Part shown: piece after piece, positions 32,541 to 41,455 of the stretch
Layout of the letters: the number at the start of each line of letters is the position of its first letter
How positions within the stretch are numbered: the stretch's first letter is position 1
Source of the DNA: CAZZBK01 sp964387325
GTDB lineage: Bacteria; Planctomycetota; Planctomycetia; Pirellulales; PNKZ01
Assembly: GCA_964387325.1 (NCBI GenBank)
Contig: CAYLYE010000001.1
Location: forward strand, 1 to 64,000
Direction: 5' to 3'
DNA length: 64,000 bases
Notes under the pieces: model-generated
What the model saw: only the letters and a program-made list of their open reading frames with translations
Database searches by the model: none
What the model was told of the DNA's origin: nothing
Program-made: the position numbers and the translations under genes

Positions 32541-34397
32541 TTACTTGTGCGTAGGGAGTTGGAGCAACCGCTGCTGCATGTCGGCCAGACGCTGTTTAAG
32601 TTCAGCCACCTTGCCTTGTGCCGCGGACTCCCCCTCGGCGGCAATCTCCCGTGTCCGATGGAACTCGGCGAGACCGAACCGGGACGTGTCCGGAGTGATC
32701 CAGAAATCGACGGCGCGATTGCGGAGGTTGCCGATATTGTGGGCCTGCGCCTCAAAGATCCGAAACAGCGTATCGAGTGCGCCGACCGGTTTCATTTTAT
32801 CGGTCGGTACGTCCGGGCGATTACCGCCGAACTCGTGGCGCACACGGCTCGAGACATCGACGCCCACGACAAAATCCATTTTCTGATCGGCTAACACGTC
32901 GGCTGGCAGATTGTTGAGCACGCCCCCATCGACGAGCACCATGCCGTTGCGCAGGATCGGGCGCGAGACGACCGGCAAGTTAATGCTCTCCAAAATCGCA
33001 TGAACAGCGTCCCCTTCATTGCGTACGACGGGGCGGACCTGCACCAAGTCAACGGTGACCGACGAAAACGGGATCAGCAATTGTTCGAGCCGCCAGTCAT
33101 GCAAATAGCGCCGCAACATTCGCTCCCAAGCTAGGCGGCGAAATTGCGACACCAAGTAAAAGTTAGGCCACTTGGGGAGCGAGCGAACCCACCGCGACGG
33201 CGTCAGGTCGCGCTGAAAGTTCTCCACGGCCGAGACCGGCGACATGCCCGAGGCATACATGATCCCGGCCATCGCACCGGCGCTCGTGCCCGACATGGCG
33301 TCGAACGACAACCCGGCCTCTTCGAGCACACGGAGCACGCCGAGATGGGCCATCCCTTTGGCTCCGCCCCCGGCGAGTGCAATGCCGATCGAATACCCAC
33401 GCAAGGCGCGCACGAGTCGGTCCAGTCCTTGGCTTTCCAGACGAGTGATGCCAGCGCCGCTGGACTCAACGGGCGCTTTGAGCGACGGAAGCTTCCCATT
33501 ACCGATGGGAAACAGCGGCGAAATGGGAGACTGTCCGTCGACCAGCCACACGATCCGCACCTTGTCGATCAGTTCAGACGTGGCATTCAGTAGGCGACGC
33601 AATTGCTGGCTGGCGAAGGCGACGTCGGCGGGTTCGATCAGCCAAAGGATTTGTTCGCAGCTCAAGAGTCCTTCGTGATCGTGTTCAAGATTCGGTTCCG
33701 CGGTCCAGATCATGACACGTCGGTCAATCTCGGCGCGCGGCGGCTCCAAGAGTGGTTGTTGATCGGCTGCGAGCGACTCGAGTGGCGCCGCTGGGGGCCA
33801 CTCGCCCGTGTCGCGCAGCGGCGCGGTGTTCTGAGCCCAAGCCAGCACGCGCTCGCCGGCCGAGAGCAATCGTCCCATGAGTCGGGCGGCCAAGCGCTGG
33901 CCATGTGGAGTCTGGGCGACGACACCCAGTCGCCGCCCAGGCATGCTGCGCGGCGCAACACCGACGACGGTTTTGAACCGCAGGCTAAGCAGTCGGAACA
34001 AATTACGCATCAGCGCCGGATAAGCGTCGAGCCAGCCGCGAAACACAGCCGCCGACGCGACCAGCAAGGTCCCTCGAGTGGAGGCGACAAAGCGAAGCGG
34101 GCGAGGTGAGTTCTCCATGATGGCTACTTCGCCCACCGATTCTTCGGCCCGAATGACTCCTAAGCGACTTTCCCGACCGCGCGAGTCGGTCAAAAAGGCT
34201 TCGATTTCTCCTTCTTGGACAATCCAAAACTCGGTGACGGGCTCGTTGGCGTCGCCGAGTAGCTCGGCGGCGTCGAACGGCCGGGCCGTCAATTGCCGAG
34301 CCATCTCGTGGAGTTGCTCTTTGTGCATTCCCTCGCACAACGCGATCGAACCCAGAAAAGCTGCGACGCTGTCGATGTTTTGGTTCTCATTCACCAT
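32541..34397 (-). CDS. Patatin-like phospholipase with N-terminal cyclic-nucleotide-binding domain
   Basis: 618 residues. Residues 10-135 look like a cNMP-binding beta-roll (FWIVQEGEIEAFL, SVGEVAIMENSPRPL). After a connecting region, the patatin domain begins with the oxyanion loop GGGAKGMAHLG near residue 341, nucleophile elbow GTSAG near 370 and the catalytic Asp in DGGVLNN near 488. This architecture matches neuropathy-target-esterase/RssA-like enzymes that hydrolyse phospholipids. The PRPLRF part of the phosphate cassette is less typical, so nucleotide binding is not assured. Divergent from nuoH. Confidence 0.88.
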   Translation of the reverse strand: MVNENQNIDSVAAFLGSIALCEGMHKEQLHEMARQLTARPFDAAELLGDANEPVTEFWIVQEGEIEAFLTDSRGRESRLGVIRAEESVGEVAIMENSPRPLRFVASTRGTLLVASAAVFRGWLDAYPALMRNLFRLLSLRFKTVVGVAPRSMPGRRLGVVAQTPHGQRLAARLMGRLLSAGERVLAWAQNTAPLRDTGEWPPAAPLESLAADQQPLLEPPRAEIDRRVMIWTAEPNLEHDHEGLLSCEQILWLIEPADVAFASQQLRRLLNATSELIDKVRIVWLVDGQSPISPLFPIGNGKLPSLKAPVESSGAGITRLESQGLDRLVRALRGYSIGIALAGGGAKGMAHLGVLRVLEEAGLSFDAMSGTSAGAMAGIMYASGMSPVSAVENFQRDLTPSRWVRSLPKWPNFYLVSQFRRLAWERMLRRYLHDWRLEQLLIPFSSVTVDLVQVRPVVRNEGDAVHAILESINLPVVSRPILRNGMVLVDGGVLNNLPADVLADQKMDFVVGVDVSSRVRHEFGGNRPDVPTDKMKPVGALDTLFRIFEAQAHNIGNLRNRAVDFWITPDTSRFGLAEFHRTREIAAEGESAAQGKVAELKQRLADMQQRLLQLPTHK

Positions 34398-34679
34398 GTC
34401 GGCTCAGGCTGCCTTTTGATCGATGACTCCTGCGCCGCAGCCCAAAAAATGTCTTGCGCTACAGCGTCGATGCAGGGCTGGATAGGTCCATCATAATCGC
34501 ATCCTGACGAAATGGGGCGATCGTGATCCAGGTAATAAAGTCAAGAGGATGCCCCCCGAGATGTGATTTTCGCTCGCGGGGGCTTGTCGGTACCCCCTGC
34601 CTTGTGCCATATTTCACAATCTTTAGTGGACCCCGCTACCGCGGCGCCGTTGGTCTGTGACTCAGGATGACTTCTGACC

Positions 34680-35903
34680 GTGGCCCAATACCTTACGCAA
34701 TTCGTACCTGTCTGGCTCGCTTATCTGCTAGCAGCGGCTGTCCATGCTGCGCTGCTGATGAACGTCGTTGCCGTCGGGGCGCTGTTTTTCATTTGGCTCG
34801 AACGCAAAGTGTCGGGCCGAATTCAGGACCGGCTTGGCCCCACGCGGGTCGGCGGTAAGTTTGGCTGGCTGCAAACGCTAGCCGACGGCTTGAAGCTGAT
34901 CACGAAAGAAGACCTGATGCCCGCCGGGGCCGACGCGGTGCTCTTCCGCCTCGCGCCGTATATTAGTATGGCAGCCTCGTTTACGGCCTATATGGCGTTG
35001 CCGTTTGCCGACGGCTGGGTGGCCGTGCCACTCAATGTCGGCGTGTTCTTCATTCTGGCCGTGATGGGCTTGGAAGTGTTCGGCGTTATTCTCGCCGGCT
35101 ACTCATCCGCCTCGAAGTGGTCGCTCTTTGGCGCGATGCGCGAGAGCGCCCAGGTCGTCAGCTACGAAGTGCCGATGGGCATGTGCGTCGTCGTGCCGGT
35201 GCTGATCGCGGGCTCGATGGACCTCGTCGAGATTGGCGAGGCGCAGCGCGGTTGGTTCACCAACTGGCTCGTGCTGCACGATCCGTTCACGTTCATCACC
35301 TCCTGGGTCTACTTTACCTGTGCCATGGCCAGCGTGAATCGCGCGCCATTCGATCTGGCCGAGGCCGAGAGCGAACTGGTGGCCGGTTTTCATACCGAGT
35401 ACAGCGGTCTGCGGTGGAGCTTCTTCTTCATGGCCGAGTACGGCTCGATGTTCGCCGTCAGCGGGCTGATGGCCATTTTGTTCTACGGTGGCTGGAATGG
35501 ACCGATCCCGATCGCCGACCTGCTGGGGCTCAATAGCTCCAACGGTTTGGTATCTACTTATTTGGGTGTCTCCGTGGCTACGTACCTGGGCAACTGTCTC
35601 GGGTTGCTCAACTTCCTGCTCAAGAGCGTGGCGGGTGTGACGGTGATGATGTGGGTGCGCTGGACGCTACCCCGACTGCGTATCGATCAGGTGATGACGA
35701 CGTGCTTGAAGTACTGCACGCCGATCGCGGCGGTGATGTTCCTGGGGGCCATTGCCTGGACCTACTACGGCCTGCCGGGCAGTGCGTGGTTCGACAAGCC
35801 CTACGTGTTCCGCACGCATGTTGAGCCCCTGAAGGCGGTCGAGCCAGCCCCTGTGGTCGCTCCCGCCAAAGTTGCCGCGGCCTCGTCTCAGGGGAGTCAC
35901 TAA
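34680..35903 (+). CDS. nuoH: NADH-quinone oxidoreductase subunit H
   Basis: Membrane subunit that contacts the peripheral arm and forms part of the quinone site. 407 residues, longer than E. coli NuoH (325) because of an extended C-terminus rich in Ala/Val/Pro after residue 375. Family motifs: ERKVSGRIQDRLGPTRVGG, SVNRAPFDLAEAESELVAGFHTEYSG and the late TVMMWVRWTLPRLRIDQ. GTG start at 34680; an AGGATGA lies 11 bases upstream. First gene of the nuoHJKLMN cluster. In most bacteria nuoI follows; here it is absent. Confidence 0.95.
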   Translation: MAQYLTQFVPVWLAYLLAAAVHAALLMNVVAVGALFFIWLERKVSGRIQDRLGPTRVGGKFGWLQTLADGLKLITKEDLMPAGADAVLFRLAPYISMAASFTAYMALPFADGWVAVPLNVGVFFILAVMGLEVFGVILAGYSSASKWSLFGAMRESAQVVSYEVPMGMCVVVPVLIAGSMDLVEIGEAQRGWFTNWLVLHDPFTFITSWVYFTCAMASVNRAPFDLAEAESELVAGFHTEYSGLRWSFFFMAEYGSMFAVSGLMAILFYGGWNGPIPIADLLGLNSSNGLVSTYLGVSVATYLGNCLGLLNFLLKSVAGVTVMMWVRWTLPRLRIDQVMTTCLKYCTPIAAVMFLGAIAWTYYGLPGSAWFDKPYVFRTHVEPLKAVEPAPVVAPAKVAAASSQGSH

Positions 35904-35907
35904 GCCG

Positions 35908-36504
35908 ATGGACGCAATCAACTGGCACACGTTCTTCTTCCTGTTCTTTGCCATCATCGCGAGCGTGTTCGCCGTGGCGCTGGTCGTCTCGGCCAATATC
36001 GTGCGGATGGCGCTCTACCTGATCATTTCGCTCGGCGCGACCTCGGGCTTGTTCTTCCTGGCCGGGGCCGACTTCGTCGGGGCCATGCAGTTGATGATCT
36101 ATGTCGGCGGCACGGTCGTGTTGCTCGTGTTCGGCGTCATGCTCACGGCGCAAGGGCCCTTCGTGTCGCTCAAAACGCGCGGCGGTGATTGGATCGCGGC
36201 GCTGCTCTTGAGCGGCTGCTTACTGGCCCTGCTGGTCCCCGCCTCGTTCGCGCTCCCCGAGTGGCGCGCTCCGGACGACGCGCAGTTGTCGTTCGAGCCT
36301 GCCGATCCCACCGCGGCCCGGATCGGCTTGGGCGTGCTGGGCGTGCGCGTCGATCAGCTCGACAAGCGGACGCCGGCCAATTTGCGCGACGGCATGTCGA
36401 GCTACCTGCTGCCGTTCGAAATCGTCTCGATTCACTTGCTGGTCGTGTTGATCGGTGCCGCCTACTTGGCCCGATCGAAGAAGCGTCGTACTTCCGCGAG
36501 TTAA
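35908..36504 (+). CDS. nuoJ: NADH-quinone oxidoreductase subunit J
   Basis: 198 residues with four to five membrane helices; VSANIVRMALYLIISLGATSGLFFLAGADFVGAMQLMIYVGGTVVLLVFGVML is diagnostic (only partly quoted family pattern; positions 22-76) and the C-terminus SYLLPFEIVSIHLLVVLIGAAYLARSKK is a final helix with basic tail. A hydrophilic loop (about 115-158) is larger than in E. coli. Only 4 bases separate it from nuoH. Confidence 0.93.
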   Translation: MDAINWHTFFFLFFAIIASVFAVALVVSANIVRMALYLIISLGATSGLFFLAGADFVGAMQLMIYVGGTVVLLVFGVMLTAQGPFVSLKTRGGDWIAALLLSGCLLALLVPASFALPEWRAPDDAQLSFEPADPTAARIGLGVLGVRVDQLDKRTPANLRDGMSSYLLPFEIVSIHLLVVLIGAAYLARSKKRRTSAS

Positions 36505-36510
36505 CCTGCC

Positions 36511-36855
36511 ATGAACTTGTTAAGTCAACCGATTGGCGCTTCGCACATGATGGTCGTCGGCGCGATCCTGTTCGCCGCTGGTGTCGTCTGCATGGCCACC
36601 AAACGAAACGCCCTGGGCGTGCTCATGGGGGTCGAACTGGTCCTGAACGGTGCCAACGTCAACTTCGTGGCCCTGAGCAGCGATCTGCTGCGGGGCGATG
36701 CGGCGTTCCGGCTCGGTCTCGACGGGCAGTTCGCGGCTCTATTTGTAATTGTGCTGGCGGCGGCCGAAGCAGCCGTCGCCCTGGCCATTACGCTGAACTT
36801 TTATAACAACCACGCCACGGTCGACATCGATCGGGCCGATGAACTCAAGGGATAA
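36511..36855 (+). CDS. nuoK: NADH-quinone oxidoreductase subunit K
   Basis: 114 residues, three membrane helices. LGVLMGVELVLNGANVNFVA contains the conserved membrane Glu, and a second Glu is in AAAEAAVALAITL; both belong to the proton path. Starts 6 bases after nuoJ. Confidence 0.95.
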   Translation: MNLLSQPIGASHMMVVGAILFAAGVVCMATKRNALGVLMGVELVLNGANVNFVALSSDLLRGDAAFRLGLDGQFAALFVIVLAAAEAAVALAITLNFYNNHATVDIDRADELKG

Positions 36856-36887
36856 CGCACTCCCCACGGAGCGAGTTAGCACCACAC

Positions 36888-39524
36888 ATGGATCTTGGTC
36901 AAACCCTATCGCAGTTGCTCGGCGCGGCATGGCTGGTGCCACTGGCCTCGTTCGTGCTCATTTTGTTCCTGGGGCCCAAGATGGGCAAAGGGGGCAAATA
37001 CGCCGCCGGTGTCGCCACGGCCGCCATCTTGACCTCGGCCGCATTGTCGTTCACCGCCATGTTCTTCTGGCTGCAAGCGCATGGCGCCTCGGCCCCAGGC
37101 GGTCACGACGCTCATGCTCAGGTCGCACCGGCCTCAAACGGCGCGTTCTCGTTGGTCAGTGCCAAGGAAGCCGACGGTCACGGCAAAGCCGACCCGCATG
37201 CGAAAGAGAAACACGACAAGCACGATGCCCATGCCGCGCACGACGATCACGCCCACCATGCCGTCACGCCTCCCAAGGCCTACAGCGGTGATTGGTACTC
37301 GCTGGGCAAATTCGGCAAACTCAACGTCACGATCGGCTACTACATCGATGCCCTGACGGTGAGCATGTTCTGCATGGTCACCTTCATCGCCTCGTGCATC
37401 CATTTCTACGCCAGCGGCTACATGCACGACGAGCTGCATGACATCACCGATCACGAAGTCACGCTCAGCAAGCCGCAGCACGGTCACGGTGGCCACGGCC
37501 ACGACGATCACGCTCACGGCGCACACAGCCACGCTGCGAAACATGACGATCACGGTCACGATGCGCACGGTCATGACAGTCATGGTCACGCGGATGGCAA
37601 CTACCTGACTCGACCGGGCCGTTACTCGCGGTTCTTCCAGTATCTGTCGCTGTTCTGCTTCAGCATGCTGGGCATCGTCATCGCCGGCAACATCGCGATG
37701 GTGTTCGTGTTTTGGGAGTTGGTCGGCGTCTGCTCGTACTTCCTGATCGGTTTCTACGTTGAACGCAAGAGCGCCTCGACCGCCGCGAACAAGGCGTTTA
37801 TTGTCAATCGCGTCGGCGACTTTGGGATGATCATTGGCCTGATGGCCCTCTGGGGCGCGCTCGGCACCTTTAGCTTCGGCGACTACCAAGACGACAGCGG
37901 TAAATCACAGAGCGGCATCTTTAGCCAGGTGCGGACACCCGAGAACGACTACGCGATTATCACGCCGGATGGCATGGTTCGCGCCGGCCTCGGTCCGATC
38001 GTGGCCGAAGAGATTGGCCGATCGGTCGATCCCGTCACGCGATTGAGCGTGAGCACCGAATATGTCAAGTTTATCGTCGATCAACGCATGAATGACGCCC
38101 GCAGCGACGGGGTCGGCTACTGGCTGCTCGTCATCGCCGGGCTGGGCATCTTCTGTGGCTGCGTTGGCAAGAGCGCGCAGTTCCCGTTGCATGTTTGGTT
38201 ACCCGACGCGATGGAAGGCCCCACGCCCGTCTCGGCCTTGGTTCACTCGGCGACGATGGTCGCGGCCGGTGTGTATCTCGTCGGCCGGTTCTTCCCCGTG
38301 TTCACGCCCGAAGTGTTGCTCGTGATCGCTTACATTGGCGCGATCACGTTGTTCATCGCCGCGACGATCGCCATCACCGCAACCGACATCAAGCGCGTGT
38401 TGGCCTACTCGACCGTCAGCCAGCTCGGCTACATGATGCTCGCGCTGGGCGTTGGCGGTTGGGTCGCCGGTCTGTTCCACCTCATCACCCATGCGTTCTT
38501 CAAGAGCTTGCTGTTCATGTGCTCGGGCTCGGTCATTCACGCCTGTCACACGAACGAAATGCCCAAGATGGGCGGCTTGCGTCATAAGATGCCCTACACC
38601 GCCTACACGATGCTCGTTGGCTGCTTGGCGATCATTGGGGCGGGCGTGCCCTTTGTTCTCGGCTTCAGCGGTTACTACAGCAAAGATGCGATCATCGCTC
38701 AGGCGTTGTCGTTCTGGAATCACAACCCCACGCACGGCGCTGTGTTCTTCGTCGCCGCGGCGGGCGGGGCGTCGATCACGGCGTTCTACATGTTCCGGCT
38801 GTGGTACCTGACCTTCGCCGGCGAGCCCCGCGATCAACACATCTTCGATCACGCGCACGAGTCGCCGAAGGTCATGTATGTGCCGCTCATCGTGTTGTCG
38901 GTGATGGCCATCGGCGTGGGTTGGACAGTCCCGTTCGTCGACCTGAGCGTGACCAACCTGCTGGAGCAGGCCCGACCGGCGGTCGGCGCTAGTAGCGGTG
39001 TCCTGCTCACCTCGCTGGTTTATCCCAACGAGCATGACAGTCACGCCTCGGCGATCCACATTACCGCAACCATCGTTGCTTTCTCGACTGCCTTTGCCGG
39101 CTTCATGCTTGCCACGGTGTTCTACGGCTGGCGCAAGCTCAATGCGGCCGACGTCCGACAGCAGTACGAGCCGCTGTACCGGCTGCTGGTCAACAAGTGG
39201 TACTTCGACGAGTTGTATGAAGTCGTATTCATCCGCCCCTGTCATGTGATTGGCGGCATCATCTCGCGGTTCGACAAGCAAGTGATCGACGTGTTCATCG
39301 AGCGGCTGGCGCAAGGTGTCAAGCGCGTCGCCTCGTTCGACGACATGCTCGACCGCTATTTCATTGACGGTTTGGTGAACCTCGTCGCGCACTGGACCCG
39401 CTCGATCGGCTACGCGTTGCACAACGTGCAGACGGGTCGCTTGCGGCAGTACGTGATGTTGATCGTGATTGGTACCGTGGCGTTGACGGTGATCGTGCGT
39501 TGGAGCGCGGCCGGCACCCCTTAA
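36888..39524 (+). CDS. nuoL: NADH-quinone oxidoreductase subunit L with histidine-rich loops
   Basis: Antiporter-like proton-pumping subunit, 878 residues versus 613 in E. coli. Core motifs: IAMVFVFWELVGVCSYFLIGFY with the key Glu, and VHSATMVAAGVYLVGR with the lysine/His helix preceded by PDAMEGPTPVSAL; KRVLAYSTVSQLGYMML follows. The extra length comes partly from two His/Asp/Gly-rich inserts at about residues 64-128 (12 His) and 180-237 (about 18 His), separated by only one membrane helix, so they should lie on opposite sides of the membrane. Further inserts lie near 335-390 and in the C-terminal part. The inserts read as GHD/HAH-type low complexity and may bind metal or be neutral expansion. 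Family core is certain. Confidence 0.95.
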   Translation: MDLGQTLSQLLGAAWLVPLASFVLILFLGPKMGKGGKYAAGVATAAILTSAALSFTAMFFWLQAHGASAPGGHDAHAQVAPASNGAFSLVSAKEADGHGKADPHAKEKHDKHDAHAAHDDHAHHAVTPPKAYSGDWYSLGKFGKLNVTIGYYIDALTVSMFCMVTFIASCIHFYASGYMHDELHDITDHEVTLSKPQHGHGGHGHDDHAHGAHSHAAKHDDHGHDAHGHDSHGHADGNYLTRPGRYSRFFQYLSLFCFSMLGIVIAGNIAMVFVFWELVGVCSYFLIGFYVERKSASTAANKAFIVNRVGDFGMIIGLMALWGALGTFSFGDYQDDSGKSQSGIFSQVRTPENDYAIITPDGMVRAGLGPIVAEEIGRSVDPVTRLSVSTEYVKFIVDQRMNDARSDGVGYWLLVIAGLGIFCGCVGKSAQFPLHVWLPDAMEGPTPVSALVHSATMVAAGVYLVGRFFPVFTPEVLLVIAYIGAITLFIAATIAITATDIKRVLAYSTVSQLGYMMLALGVGGWVAGLFHLITHAFFKSLLFMCSGSVIHACHTNEMPKMGGLRHKMPYTAYTMLVGCLAIIGAGVPFVLGFSGYYSKDAIIAQALSFWNHNPTHGAVFFVAAAGGASITAFYMFRLWYLTFAGEPRDQHIFDHAHESPKVMYVPLIVLSVMAIGVGWTVPFVDLSVTNLLEQARPAVGASSGVLLTSLVYPNEHDSHASAIHITATIVAFSTAFAGFMLATVFYGWRKLNAADVRQQYEPLYRLLVNKWYFDELYEVVFIRPCHVIGGIISRFDKQVIDVFIERLAQGVKRVASFDDMLDRYFIDGLVNLVAHWTRSIGYALHNVQTGRLRQYVMLIVIGTVALTVIVRWSAAGTP

Positions 39525-39597
39525 CATACAGATTTGTGGACCCTGAATCGCCTGGAACGTTTCGCAGCCAGCGAAAGTGAATTGAGAAGCACACACT

Positions 39598-41391
39598 ATG
39601 GAATCGAGCTACGCACTCCTGCTCAGCGTTGTGGTCTTTCTGCCGGCGCTCGCCGCGTTGCTGCTGGCCTTTTTGCCAAAAGACCAGCCCGAGGCGATCA
39701 AGGGCGTGAGCTTGGCCGCTACCGTAATCGTGTTTCTCATCACGGCCTGGATGGCGATACCGGCCAATAGTGCGACGGGTCAGTTTCAGCTCGGCACGCA
39801 CGAACTGCAAAACGCCTTCTCGATCTCGTGGGTGCCGTCGTTCAATATCTACTACTTCCTCGGCCTCGACGGGATCAGCTTTCCGCTGCTCGTACTGACC
39901 TCGTTCTCCTGCATGTTCGCGATGGGGGCCAGCTGGAACATCCAGAAGCACATCAAAGCCTACTGCATTCTGTTCCTGCTTCTCGAGACCGGCATGCTCG
40001 GCGTCTTTATGGCGCTCGACTTCTTCCTGTTCTACGTGTTCTGGGAAGTCATGTTGCTGCCGATGTATTTTCTCATCGGCGTCTGGGGTGGCCCGCGCCG
40101 CGAGTACGCCGCGATCAAGTTCTTTCTGTACACGTTGCTCGGCAGCGTGTTCATGCTCATCGCCATTTTGATGATCTATTTCAAGAGCGATCTCGTCACA
40201 CTCGCCACGACCGAAGGCTTCGGCGTCGACGCCCCGGCCTGGAAGCAATTGCACCTGCACGACGACGTGACCAAGCAGGTGAAGACAGCGCTCGAGAAGG
40301 GGGACAAGACCCCGGTCCATACGTTCAACATCATGGCGCTGGCCAAGATGGGACAAAAGACCGCCCTGTTCACTCAGCCTCTGTTCGCCAAGGAATATGC
40401 CGAATGGCCCCTGGGTGATAAGAACATCCAATGGTGGGCGTTCCTGCTACTCTTCATGGGCTTTTTGATCAAGGTGCCCGGCGTGCCGGTGCATACCTGG
40501 TTGCCCGACGCGCACGTCGAGGCCCCGACCCCCATCTCGATGCTGCTGGCTGGTGTGCTTCTGAAGATGGGTGGCTACGGCATCTTGCGTATCTGCTATC
40601 CGATCTGTCCTGACGGAGCTTACGATCTGTCGTACTTCGTTTGTTTTATCGGCGTGTTGAGCATGGTCTACGGCGCCTTCGCCGCCTTGGCTCAAAAAGA
40701 CTTCAAGCGGCTGGTCGCCTACAGCTCGGTCAGTCACATGGGCTACGTCGTGCTGGGTATCGGCGTGTGGAGCGCGACCGAAGGCAATCTGTACAACCCC
40801 GACTACTGGTCGATGGGCATGAACGGCGCGATGTTCCAAATGCTGGCTCACGGCATCAGTTCGCCCGGCATGTTCTTTATGGTCGGCGTGATTTACGACC
40901 GCGTGCATCATCGCAACCTCGACGAGTTCGGCGGCCTGTTCGGTCGCATGCCGGTCTATACCGCCTTGGCCTGGGGTATTTTCTTCGCCGGCTTGGGTCT
41001 CCCGGGCCTGTGCGGGTTCATCGGTGAAGTGTTTGTCACGCTCAGCGTGTGGAACTTCAGCAAGACGCTCGCCGTCATCTCAGCCGCCACGGTGATCCTC
41101 ACCGCCGGCTACATCCTCTGGATGTTGCAGCGTGTCTACCTGGGCCCCGAATACAAGGGCCCGCACGGCGAGCACATCACCCCGATGACGGTGCGCGAGT
41201 TTTCGATCGCCGCGCCGTTGCTGGCGTTTGCCATTTTGTTTGGCGTGGCGCCGAATCTGCTCTTCAAGTACATCACGCCAACCGTGAACCAACTGGCGGT
41301 TGACTTGCGCGACTGGACCGAGAACGTCAAGCCGACCATCAACTTGCAGCGGCACTCGGCCAGCAGCGCCGTGGCCAGCAAGCAACCCTAG
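39598..41391 (+). CDS. nuoM: NADH-quinone oxidoreductase subunit M
   Basis: Second antiporter-like subunit, 597 residues (E. coli 509). Motifs: FYVFWEVMLLPMYFLIGVWGG with the conserved Glu, KVPGVPVHTWLPDAHVEAPTPISMLLAGVLLKMGGYG, and KRLVAYSSVSHMGYVVLG. An extra loop of about 85 residues sits at 195-280 before the lysine-bearing helix. The carboxyl end has a hydrophilic tail. About 70 bases separate it from nuoL. Confidence 0.95.
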   Translation: MESSYALLLSVVVFLPALAALLLAFLPKDQPEAIKGVSLAATVIVFLITAWMAIPANSATGQFQLGTHELQNAFSISWVPSFNIYYFLGLDGISFPLLVLTSFSCMFAMGASWNIQKHIKAYCILFLLLETGMLGVFMALDFFLFYVFWEVMLLPMYFLIGVWGGPRREYAAIKFFLYTLLGSVFMLIAILMIYFKSDLVTLATTEGFGVDAPAWKQLHLHDDVTKQVKTALEKGDKTPVHTFNIMALAKMGQKTALFTQPLFAKEYAEWPLGDKNIQWWAFLLLFMGFLIKVPGVPVHTWLPDAHVEAPTPISMLLAGVLLKMGGYGILRICYPICPDGAYDLSYFVCFIGVLSMVYGAFAALAQKDFKRLVAYSSVSHMGYVVLGIGVWSATEGNLYNPDYWSMGMNGAMFQMLAHGISSPGMFFMVGVIYDRVHHRNLDEFGGLFGRMPVYTALAWGIFFAGLGLPGLCGFIGEVFVTLSVWNFSKTLAVISAATVILTAGYILWMLQRVYLGPEYKGPHGEHITPMTVREFSIAAPLLAFAILFGVAPNLLFKYITPTVNQLAVDLRDWTENVKPTINLQRHSASSAVASKQP

Positions 41392-41455
41392 ACTGAGCCC
41401 CCGCACAGACGATCGCAACAGTTAAATAGGACGCGAGCCCCGAAAGATCGACACC

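Noticed and set aside
38199..39596. Open frame of about 465 codons on the minus strand opposite nuoL
   Set aside because: His/Asp/Arg-rich shadow of the coding strand with no family motif.
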